Shown piece by piece: positions 19,996 to 29,358 of a stretch of 64,000 bases of DNA; within the stretch, counting starts at the first letter, position 1; every line of letters starts with the position of its first letter. The notes under the pieces are model-generated. The model had not been told where the DNA came from, did not search any database, and was given only the letters and a program-made list of their open reading frames with translations. Both the position numbers and the translations under genes were made by a program. The stretch is from contig OZ025674.1 in assembly GCA_964019335.1 (NCBI GenBank), positions 310,001 through 374,000 of the forward strand, written 5' to 3'. The DNA comes from Diplonema japonicum (lineage: Eukaryota > Euglenozoa > Diplonemea > Diplonemida > Diplonemidae).

Positions 19996-20366
19996 CTTGA
20001 AGATTTTTTTTCTCCCACAGCATGGTGCTGATAAAAACCTTCTCCGTTGCGCGTGGCATCCTGAGGGGACCTTTGTCTCGGCTGGCTCCTCTGATAACCC
20101 CCCAACGCACTTTATCTGGCGGGCGTCGACTAGAAAGGTTTGAGGGGTGGGGAATAATAAAAGAATGAATAAAATTTTTTTTTATAGGTGGAATACCAGC
20201 TCCCTGGGCACAAGGCGGGTATTAATGATGTGGCGTTCCACCCTGGTGGACAGATATTTGGGAGTGCTTCTTCTGACAATAAAATGTATGTGGGGGGGAA
20301 TTTTTTTTTTCTCCCCAACTATTTTTCTCTCCTACTCACAGATACCTCGGTGAAATGATGGACTGA
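19119..20366 (+). CDS. SNRNP40: U5 snRNP 40 kDa WD40 protein (SNRNP40/Prp8-binding), four exons
   Basis: Exons 19119-19943, 20021-20137, 20188-20285 and 20342-20366 join in frame to a 354-residue seven-repeat WD40 protein. It follows the U5-40K family closely: APVMLLTGHQSEV, LASAGADRMIYIWNVYGQC, then KNLLRCAWHPEG, YQLPGHKAGINDVAFHP and a short ending YLGEMMD. The protein is a core part of the U5 snRNP and binds Prp8. Introns are 77, 50 and 56 nt, start GTATGT/GTTTGA/GTATGT and end CACAG/TATAG/CACAG; phases are 0, 0 and 2. Intron 1 is almost pure poly(T). The N-terminal 45 residues are a variable basic extension. Splicing is inferred from frame and family match. Confidence 0.93.
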
Positions 20367-20653
20367 AAAAAAAAAAAAAAAAGAAAAAAAAAAGAAAAAA
20401 AAATGAAGGAAAATTAGATCATTTGGGTTTTTAGCCCACTTGTGTCTTTTGAAAAAAGCCCCCTCACCCCATATTTTTTTTTAAAAATCAAATGAGTGTT
20501 TCCTTTTTTTTTTCTTTCTGTTTCCCCCTTTTCTTTTTTTCTGTCTCTCTGTTCCATATTTGTAATTTCAACTCCCCCAACCAAAAAGGTGCCCACCAAC
20601 ACTTTTATTTTATTTTTCTCCACTTTTTTCCCTTTTTTTTCAAAAAAAAAAAA

Positions 20654-21235
20654 ATGTTCGCTACTACCAAAATGCTGAGGTCGGTTGCCATGGCCACCAT
20701 GCCCAAGATCGGGAGGGTGGTGCAGATGCCCGCCCCCGTGGCGTCTGTGGCCGATGTTATGATGAAGGAGGACCTCTTGCAGGGCAAGAGGAAGAACGTG
20801 GCCATGGAGGAGCAGAAGAGCTCTCTGGTCGAGGCCATGCTAGGTGACTTCATGATGCCCCAGCGCACAGTTGTCGAGGAGGTGTTGGTTGATGACTTCA
20901 CAGCGGAAGCGAAATCTGCGTCTGTTGTGGATATGATGATGGGAGACTTCTTCATGCCCCCCACTGCTGTGAACATGATGGACCTTGAGGCCAAGATGGA
21001 GGCCGCACCTGCTCCTGCTCCTGCTACTTCCTTTACTCTTGCATCTATGGATGATTTTTTCATGCCTGCGCAGGCGGTCTCTGTGCTCGATTTGGAGGCC
21101 ACCGAGGAGCCAAGCATGTCTCTTGCTGATGCTATGATGGGTGATTTCTTCTTCCCTGTTCAGGTTGCAGCGTCTGAGGACATTATTACTGAAATGCTTT
21201 CAGAGGAATTCCCAGCTGTAGGGCAGAAGAGCTGA
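20654..21235 (+). CDS. Novel Met/Phe/acidic repeat protein
   Basis: A 193-residue protein that I do not recognise. It consists of degenerate repeats ending in a short hydrophobic-acidic motif: SLVEAMLGDFMMPQ (57-70), SVVDMMMGDFFMPP (90-103), TLASMDDFFMPAQ (128-140) and SLADAMMGDFFFPV (156-169). Weaker versions lie at 31-42 and about 176-189. The consensus is S-[LV]-x-x-x-M-[ML]-[GD]-D-F-[FM]-[MF]-P, spaced 20-37 residues apart. The first 30 residues are Met-, Ala- and basic-rich without acidic residues, like a possible mitochondrial presequence. Codon use is G/C-ending like the neighbours, which supports a real gene. Repeated helices with DFFMP ends could be docking motifs; that is speculation. 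Confidence 0.75.
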   Translation: MFATTKMLRSVAMATMPKIGRVVQMPAPVASVADVMMKEDLLQGKRKNVAMEEQKSSLVEAMLGDFMMPQRTVVEEVLVDDFTAEAKSASVVDMMMGDFFMPPTAVNMMDLEAKMEAAPAPAPATSFTLASMDDFFMPAQAVSVLDLEATEEPSMSLADAMMGDFFFPVQVAASEDIITEMLSEEFPAVGQKS

Positions 21236-21753
21236 GTTGGTCAGTAAAAAAAAAAAAAATAATAATAATAAATAATAATAAAAAGAAAAAAAAGGGGAAG
21301 GGAGAAAAAAAAAGATTTTTTTTTTGATCACACTTTTTTTTTTTTTTTATCAATCCATCATATTCCCCCAACTTTCCCCTTTCCCCCCTCTTTTTTACCC
21401 CTTTTAAAACAAACAGCGTGTGATGCTCCCTTTTTTTTTCCCCCTTTTTTTTTTTCGAATTTTGAAAATTTTTTATTTCTCCTTTTTTTTTCTTTTGTTT
21501 CTACGATGATTTTTTTTATTCTAAATATTCTCTGTTACCTGAATTAGGGTAGCATTTTTTATTTTTTTTAATTTTTAACACCTTCCCTTCAACTGTATTT
21601 GCCAGATAGGGAAAAAAAACTTTTTTTTTGAGGTGTAAATAAATAGTCAGTAGAAAAAAAGAAAAAAAAAAAAAGGAAATGAAAAAAAAAAAAAAAAAAA
21701 AAAAAAGAAACTGAGAAAAATAAATTATCGTCTGTATTTTCTTTCTTTCTTTC

Positions 21754-21784
<31 letters not shown>

Positions 21785-22409
21785 GTAAACCAAGATGAGG
21801 CGTGCATCTAGTTTTCCCCCTTTCCTTCCCCATATTGTTTCTCGTTACTCTGTGTTGCTGCTGCTGACTGCTTTTTTTGTTTTCTTCTTTTTTTTTTCCC
21901 CCCCTTGCTTCTTGGATAAGAACACACTTGTTTCCGCTATGGGGGCAATCCCCACTTTTTTTTTTTTTTTTTTTTTGTATTCCCACTTGCCACTCTCTGC
22001 TTCCAACCATCATTCACCCCATAGTCATTTTTCTTATGCGATGCATACAAATTTCTTTTTGATTTTCGGCGGTCACAGAAGGGAGGGGGAGAAAGGGAGG
22101 GGGAAAAAAAAAAGAAAGGCAATTTGTTAGCTTCTTCAAGAAGAACAGGACCTTTGGATTATCTCCCCCCCCCCCCCCCCCATCGCTTATTCTACCCTAC
22201 CGTCTTTATGCTCTTTGGCGTTTTATTTCTTTTTTTTTTATATCTTATTTTTCCCTTACCTTTTTTTTTCTCTTTTTTTTTCCTCCACTTTACTTTACAT
22301 TACATTCTACTATCTTGCATCCCCCCTTTTTTTTTGACACACGATTTTTTTTTTCCTTTTTTTTTTGTGCGAGAAAATTAAAAAGGGCTGTTTTTTTTTT
22401 CCCGTTCCG

Positions 22410-22441
<32 letters not shown>

Positions 22442-22796
22442 ATAAGTATAGAAATTACATGATTTTTTTCAAAAAAAAAAAAAAACAAAAAAAGGCATTA
22501 GACCTCTATACATGAGAGTTGCCTCTTCTCCCCCCCCCCCCCCCCCTATTAACTTTATTAGGAACTGTACACTACACAAATTTTCGTAAAGAGGAAATAA
22601 AACGTTAGCTTGAAATGCCGATTTGGTACAGAGGAAGAAGGGGAATAAGTAAAGGAGAACAACTGTGATTGTCCGATCTGCTCTTCTTATGTCTCTGCCC
22701 CTAACCCCCCTCCTCTGAGAGAACCAATTGGTTTTATTTAAAAGGAAATATAAATACCAACATGAAGGCCCTTACCCGGCCAAGGCGGCATAAAAC

Positions 22797-22831
<35 letters not shown>

Positions 22832-24655
22832 CCGTAAAGGAAAGGATGTATCCGGGATCCCTTGTCCTTTGGGAACGAAAGGAAAAACAAAAAGAAGTAA
22901 ACAATTAAAAGAAAAATAAAACGTTTTTTTTTTTTTTTTTTTTTTTTTTTATTCCACACAACAGGTTTACTGAAAACGTTTTTTTTCTTTTTTTTTTCAA
23001 ATATTTTTTTTTTATATAAAATACATAACTAGCTGGAGAAAGAAAGAAGGTTTTTAAAAGAGCGACAGCGGGAGAAGAGCGGAAGAAGAAAAAATTTCTC
23101 CCCCCCCCCCCGTCCACTATTGCCCTACGCACCCCCCCCCCTTTTTTGAGGTTTTCCGACGAATCTTACCTGAAAATGGCATTTGGTCAGAAAAGCAGTA
23201 GGGTTAGGGGAGGGGTGAAAAGATTTAAAAAAAAAAAGAAAAGAGAGAGTACAACTAAAATATCGATTTAAAAATGAGGAAAACGATAGAACGGAGTTGG
23301 CAGATAAAAGAGGGTTTTTTTTTTTTTTTTTTTCCCCCGCTTTTTTTAATTTTTTTTTTTAATTTGCAACCATAGAAAGTGTAGTTTAAAAGGGAAAAAA
23401 AAAAAGAAGAAACGAGGAAAGAAAAATACAACAACAGCAGTCAAGCAGAAATGAAAGAGTCATTGAAAAATAATATAAAAAAAAGCCCCCCATTCCCCAT
23501 CCTTTCTAACTGTTCTTTATTCTATTTTTTCAAGCAGGTCGGGGGGGGTTGGTAACCATTTCTTTTTCCCCCTTCCAGTGAACCCGCACCCTCACTATTT
23601 GAACATAAAACAATAAGGGAAAAAAGAAAAAAGAAAAAAAAAAAAAAGAACCCAAAAAAGAAGAGGGGCGGGAAGAAGAAAAAAAAAAGAAGTGGATGAA
23701 AGAAGGGATGTACAAAACAAGAGCGCAGAGGGCAAGAACGGGAGGAAAAAAAAATAAAAATAAAAAAAATAATAAAGAAATGCACACCACATTTATTCTA
23801 AGTACAGGTGCGCTACCCCTGCTTGTGTATTCTCTTTATTTATTCCCCCCCTTCCCCCTTCTTTTAACAGATCTTTTCCTTACTTCTTCCTTGCTATAAG
23901 GGAATGGAAGGAACGAGACAAAAGAAAAAAAAAAATCCCTTTTTCCTTTCTTTTTTTTTCCCCCCCCTCTTTTCTTCTTTCTTCTTCTTTTTTTTTTTTC
24001 AAGTTTTTTTTTTCTTTTCCTATTTTTTTTTTGTGTAAAACCTTAGGTATAGTGAGTTGTGATGCACAGAAATAAACAAAAAAAAAATGAAAATGAAACA
24101 AAAAATAAGAAATTCGCTGTTAGTTTCGTCCCCTTCCTCCCTTAAATCCTCCTTTTCTCCCCCCCCCCCTTCTTTGTTTTCCTTTGAGTGAGCCTTCTAC
24201 ACCTGCTTAGTACCGTAGTAGAGCCGAGGAAAAGAAGTGGGGAGGAGAAAAAAAAAAAAAAAAAAAAGAGGAAGGGAGAAAGGGGCAGGAAAGAACGGAG
24301 AAATTCACAAAATAACACAAGCATCTAGGTAGCAGGGTCTCCCCTCTTTTTTTTTTCTTTTTTTTTTTTTTTTCTTTCTATTCCCCGTGAAAAACTGGTT
24401 CGCGGGCCTGTGCTTGTAGTTTGAGGTAACACTTCTTTCTCTTGCTTGTGTGCGGAGAGAAATATTGGAACGGTAGACAGAAAGAAACCAGGCACATGGT
24501 CACGCAGAGCCCCTATGATCCCCCCTCCTCCCATATCCTCAACAAAGGGGAAAACGAAAAGAAACAAGAAAATTTGCTCCTTTCTTTGTTCTCTTTTTTT
24601 TTTTTTTACCTAAAAAAAAAAAAGAAAAAAGAAAAAAAAAAAAGAACCAAAAGAG

Positions 24656-24687
<32 letters not shown>

Positions 24688-26167
24688 ACCACACTTCTTT
24701 TTTTTTCTTTCTTTTTTTTTTTGTACCTACCTTGTAAATGTTTACCTTAACGGAAAAAAAAAAAGAAAAAAAAGAAGAAGACAGGAGAAGAGAAATGAAA
24801 AGAAATCAAAAGACAAAATTTTTTTTATTTACAAACGAAGGAAAAGAAGTTTTTTTTTGTTTCCAGGGGTGTCCTTTAAAACATGGCATTCTCTACTTTA
24901 GTTAAAGTTCTCTCTTTTACCGAGAGCATGTTTCCTTTTCCTTTCCCCCCCCCCTTTTTTTTTCTCTTTTATGTTGCATGTCCACCCTGTTGAAACCTGA
25001 CATTGGACACAATGAAGGAACCTTTTTTTTTTTTTTTTATGTCCTTCAAAATTAAAAAAAAGAAAATACAACAATAACAACCACGATAAAAAGCCTTTTG
25101 GACTTACAGCCCTCGCTACTTATCCACTTTTTTTTTTTGTCTTCTTTGATCTTTCTCCTCTGTCCACATACAGCCCCCACGACTGCTTCTCCTAGGTAGG
25201 CAGTATTTCTGTTCACTGAGGAAGGAGAGGATAACGACTTTGGGGGTGGGTTGCTTTATTATTTTTTTTTTTAAAGCTTTACCTGGTTTACTGAGGGAAA
25301 ACCAAAGAAGGGGAAAAGGGTCAGAAAAGGCGATCGGGGATCCGACCTTTTTTTTTTATTGTATTGGAAAGATGAGGGTAGAGAAGTACCCCCCCCCCCC
25401 CCCCCCCATACAGTGGGAAGGGAAGGAAATAAAAAAAGTCGGTATTAGTTAGTGAGTGGGAAGGAAATAAATAAAAGAAAAAGGGTGTGTGTTTAAGCAG
25501 AAGGGAGAAGAATGGGGACCGGGCCATTAAGTGGAAGAAACAGAAAGAAAAAAAAAAGTACAAGGAAATGTGATGGCTTTCATATTTTCCTTTTATTATT
25601 ATTATTTTTTTTTTGTTCTTCTTCTTTTCCCCCTTCCTCTCTCTACTCCCCTCGGTTTTTTTTTGCTGCCCCTCAACTTTCCGCTTATTGCCTTTTATCT
25701 TCTTTTTTTTTTCCTTTTTTCTTTTCCCCCACCCCCCATTTTTTTTTTCTCTCTTCGTTAGTTGCATGGTCCGTGTTTCATGCCTTCTCCACATTTCTTC
25801 TTACTTAGAGGATGCCCCCCCCCTTTTTTTTCACTTTGTAGCTGAACCCAGTGTTTCCACCAGAAGCCCTTTGTCTTCTTACCTTTTCTTTCTTTCTTTT
25901 TTTTTTCTCCTTCTTTTTTTTCCTACCGAGTGCCTTGCTTGGGGTAGGAGAAAAAAAAAAAAGGAAGGAAGAAATGGGAAAAAAGAGAAGAAAAAAAAAA
26001 TACAACATGGAAACAAACACTAACTTTTTTTTTTTTTAAAGGGTGGTCCCAAGTGTGGGGTCCGCTCTTAGACATCGCCCCCCCCCTCTCTCCCCTCCCC
26101 TTTCCCCCATTTTCTTTTTTTCCTTTGTAAGTCGGCTTTTTTATTTTTATTTTATTTTTTTTGTTCA
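21236..26167. other. Gene-free homopolymer desert (~4.9 kb)
   Basis: Almost entirely A, T and C runs, with long oligo(A) and oligo(T) blocks at 21.7, 22.4, 22.8, 22.9 and 24.66 kb and poly(C) at 22165-22181, 22530-22546, 23100-23111 and 25389-25407. A few unique islands (22.56-22.76 and 25.08-25.24 kb) show no family resemblance. All open frames here are Lys/Phe low complexity. I see no gene. Confidence 0.7.
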
Positions 26168-26318
26168 AATGTAACATGGTTGGAAAAGAAAATGATAATA
26201 AAACTTGTATTATATGTGCCGAGTAAGGATTTACTACTACAGGTTTACTCTACCTTTGCTTTTTACCCCCCTTACTCGAGCGAAGAACTAAAACGACAAG
26301 TTTTTACCATGTTACATT
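26168..26318. mobile_element. Small hairpin/MITE-like inverted repeat, ~150 bp
   Basis: Ends aatgtaacatggt (26168-26180) and accatgttacatt (26306-26318) are exact inverted repeats. A second nested pair, aaaacttgt / acaagtttt, lies inside. No coding content. Confidence 0.55.
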
Positions 26319-26368
26319 TTTCTTAAGGTGGTGGGGATAACATGGAAATATAAGAAGTACATCAGATG

Positions 26369-26550
26369 TGTTGTTCGCTGTTGACCTCCCCGAGTGGAAG
26401 AACGTAACGCAGATGCTCAGGGTGACGAACAGGCAGCAAACTGCACGAGCGCAGAATCTTGGTTACCCGGGACGCCCCGGCTAGGGTTGAACACACCGCA
26501 CGCATTAAGGACACGACGCGGAACGCAGAAGAAGCTACTGCTCGGCCGAG
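26369..26550 (+). repeat. Dispersed repeat, possible tRNA-derived SINE, copy 1
   Basis: It shares long blocks with 50433-50575: ttgttcgctgtt, gtggaagaacg, gcagatg, gggtgacgaa, cttggttac, and attaaggacacgacgcggaa followed by gcagaagaagctac. Copy 1 carries about 35 extra bases between ggttac and gcattaagg. The head resembles a tRNA (see copy 2). It could instead be a structured ncRNA gene. Confidence 0.55.
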
Positions 26551-26774
26551 GAGCGCCCCCTGTAATCAAGTAGGTAGTTCGTGCTTCATTGCACGCTTAA
26601 CGCCACCTAGTGTTGCAATCAAAGCCCCATTTCTTTTTTTTTTTTTTCTGGCCGTAATTTTTTTTTTTTTCCTCCACATCTTTATCATCTTGCGAAGCCC
26701 AAACCTTCTAACACGGTACTTTCACGCAGCCCGCAAAGAAGAAGAAAAAAAAAAAAAAAAAAAAAAAAAGAAAA
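26551..26774. other. Spacer before unknown gene
   Basis: Unique sequence, then T-rich tracts and a poly(A) run immediately upstream of the ATG at 26775. The sequence acgcagcccgcaaag at about 26725 offers a possible acceptor AG. Confidence 0.4.
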
Positions 26775-27329
26775 ATGAAAGTAAAAATAATCGATCGCGG
26801 GCCCATCGACATGCGTCCGAGGGGTATTGAAGATGGTTCAGTGAAGCTCTTTAGTGCATTCAATAGAAATTACGAGTTTATGAATGTGCAGAAACATGCA
26901 AAGCGGAAAAGCTTTGTCCAGGCAAGACGGGGCAATCAGCGACAAAGCCTCATCACGGGGCAGCCTGAGAGGAAGGTGATGCAAGTCCCCGAGCTACCCG
27001 ATCTTGACATTGCACAGAAAGCTAAGAGAAGGGCGGTCCCTGTGCGCCTCACATCAGGCCATTGCGATGCCGTCCTTCCCAAGGAGATATACAGCCCCGT
27101 TGGTGCTCTGCAGTGTCTTATTGGGAAGACAGTACCCCCGATGGGGAAACCAGTCAAAGGGAAGGGCCGACGGGAGGACGAAACAGTGCAGGTCCACCAC
27201 ACGCCTGACCTGCCTCAAACCCCATTGCCCCCTGCGGGTAGGTGGCTCGTGCATTCTCTCAGCGTGACGGCAAGTAGTGTTGTTGTTTCCGATCCGGCCC
27301 TTTCGCTCCCTCCTGTGGCTCCTGTTTAA
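26775..27329 (+). CDS. Hypothetical protein
   Basis: A 184-residue protein that I do not recognise. The N-terminal half is basic (many Lys/Arg, KHAKRKSFVQARRG) without obvious membrane segments. A central stretch around SPVGALQCLIGKTVPPMGK and a Pro-rich C-terminal third follow. Codon use and composition look coding and differ sharply from the homopolymer flanks. No frame on the other strand is credible. Function unknown. Confidence 0.65.
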   Translation: MKVKIIDRGPIDMRPRGIEDGSVKLFSAFNRNYEFMNVQKHAKRKSFVQARRGNQRQSLITGQPERKVMQVPELPDLDIAQKAKRRAVPVRLTSGHCDAVLPKEIYSPVGALQCLIGKTVPPMGKPVKGKGRREDETVQVHHTPDLPQTPLPPAGRWLVHSLSVTASSVVVSDPALSLPPVAPV

Positions 27330-27536
27330 AAAAAAAAAAAAAGAAAAAAAAAAAGAGAAAAAAAGCTTATATATTCTCACCTTCCCCCCGCTGCTGCAGT
27401 GAATCGTTTGCCAACATACACTCCCTCTCCCCCCCCCTTTTTTTTTTTTACAAAAGAAAAATTGGAAGGGGTGTCTTTTTTTTTTTGTTCTTTTCTTCCG
27501 TGAAAGTAATCCTATCTTTCTTTTTTTTTTTTTTTT
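27330..27536. other. Low-complexity spacer
   Basis: A- and T-rich tracts ending in the TTAA insertion site of the second piggyBac. No gene. Confidence 0.4.
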
Positions 27537-27540
27537 TTAA

Positions 27541-29285
27541 CCATCTACCAACGGACCATTTTTGCCCACCAGGGGGTAAATTTTCAAAACTTCAAAAAAA
27601 AACTATTCTAGCGCGACGCTGGGGCTATATGCCCCCGGAAATGCCTCCAGATGTCCCAATTCTAGAGAGAGGGTGCCCCCACAACATTGTCAAAAATATC
27701 GTTCCCGAAGTGCTCGAGAGGGGGTACAAAAAACAAGTCAAAAAAAATCGACTGTAAAATTCTATAAAAAGCTATTTAAGGCCTTCTTGACGCGGTTCGT
27801 ACGTGCCCCAGGGCTGGGGGACTTCTTTTTTGACCCCGAGAGGGGTTTCTGGGGGGTACCCCGGCAAGGTGGCAGTCTTTGAAGCACGGAGTCACGCAAA
27901 GTTGTACCAAGCAGGCTGAACACTGAAATAGGGGTCTTTTCGACTTGCAATGCTTGCACCGCACGTTGCGGGGAAATGGTCCCAGAAGGTACTGTCGCGT
28001 CGCATTGGGGCCTCAGGGCACTCGTTCTGTGTTTCGGGGCATGGTATTGGGGCAGCCTGCTCTGTAGTTGACTTTAGCTGTTGTTTGGGCAGCCTCCCTA
28101 GTAGCCCTTCGATGACTGCCTCTTTGAAAGGCGTGAATCCACTGTCGTTCATACTCAGGGTGTTGGGGGGCAATGCAAGTACGAAAATACTTTCAGGGGC
28201 CACTTCGAAGTCATAAGGGTGCGTTTATGGCGTTTTGTCACAGCGTCACCCAGCGTCGGTTCCGCCCATTGCGGTGTAATATGCACTTGGTGGGGAGCGG
28301 GATGTCCTTTCTGGAGGGCCTCCGGCTTTCATTCTCTTTTGGCCGACACGCCAAATTTGACTTCACCAGAACATCCAACGTCGACAGAAAGCGCACAGGC
28401 TTGATGTCATGCCACGTTGTGGTGCAAAGGATGCTCACGTGCTGGTGGAACTGGGTGTCCCCACAGGATGCGCGTCCTTGGGCTTGCGGCCTCGCTTCTT
28501 TGGGGCATCCGTGATCTCCGGGAGGCCTTTGCGATAGGTAGAAGTCAGCACGCTTGTTTGTTTCGCTGTGGAAACACAGATTTCCCAGAATAGTCAAAAA
28601 GCGGTCTCTTGACATGACGGTGGCGTACCCAGGGGTGTGGTTGAGAGCCGTGGAGCCAGTGCGCCAGTAGTCAGAATAATCTGGCTTGATATCCAAGTCC
28701 ATCGACAAAAGGACACCTAGGAAGGTATGCAGAGAAGCAGCATCGAGATCCAGGGAAACACCTTTTTTAGCCGCATTTGCCACATTGTTCGAAGTTATGA
28801 CCCGAATAACGTTTGGGACGAGCATTTGGGAGAATATATGGAATGGCGTTGAGCCTCTGATGTCAAAACAGGGTCCACAAGGATTCCGATCTTCACGAAA
28901 CCGGATGCCTTCCAACTGCTCCGGCTTTGCCGTCCAATCACCCTGCTGTGACTCGGAATCGGTCGAATTCGAATCAGAATCACTGTTCGTATCAAAATTG
29001 CATAATAGGGATGAGCCATCAGTGCTACCATCACTCATAATGTCCTCTTCCGGCCTCTTTCTGGGTGCCCTTTTTTGAAGTGATTTTAAGGGTAAATTTG
29101 GGCTGGCGTTTTTTTTTATTTTTTCATTTTCTTGCAAAGTTAGGGCAGCATTTAGTTTATATTTTTCATATTTTCCGCGCAGGACCCCGGATGCGAGAAG
29201 TGTCCGGGCTGTATTGCATTGAAAGCCCTTTGCGCAAAAGATTTTTTTTCAAATCGTCTCTATAAAGACGCTCGTTGGTAGATGG
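27541..29285 (-). mobile_element. Second piggyBac transposon, 1,745 bp, different family
   Basis: TTAA at 27537-27540 and 29286-29289 flank exact 13-base terminal inverted repeats: CCATCTACCAACG (27541-27553) and CGTTGGTAGATGG (29273-29285). The transposase lies on the minus strand. The terminal sequence differs from the element at 14.2 kb, so two piggyBac families have inserted here. Confidence 0.93.
27776..29137 (-). pseudogene. Internally deleted piggyBac transposase
   Basis: The N-terminal frame (29137-28238) begins with an acidic/Ser-rich region and reaches the piggyBac signature VMSRDRFLTILGNLCFH, then jumps to TTWHDIKPVRFLSTLD, which normally lies after the catalytic core. The stretch holding the catalytic aspartates is missing. 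Later pieces lie in other frames: DSGFTPFKEAVIEGLLGRL (28203-27892 frame) and the C-terminal zinc-binding region RCKHCKSKRPLFQCSACL (27964-27776 frame). It therefore cannot encode an active transposase. Intact ends mean it might once have been mobilised by another copy. Confidence 0.87.
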
Positions 29286-29358
29286 TTAAAAAGAAAATGC
29301 TCCGCAACCCAACACAGGAGGCGGGGAGGCAAAAGGGGGGGCACCCCCCTACCCCAAC

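Noticed and set aside
21500-26200. Many open frames rich in Phe or Lys
   Set aside because: They are direct translations of homopolymer tracts without conserved composition.
27892-28203. Independent small minus-strand gene
   Set aside because: It lies within piggyBac ends and matches the C-terminal half of that transposase.
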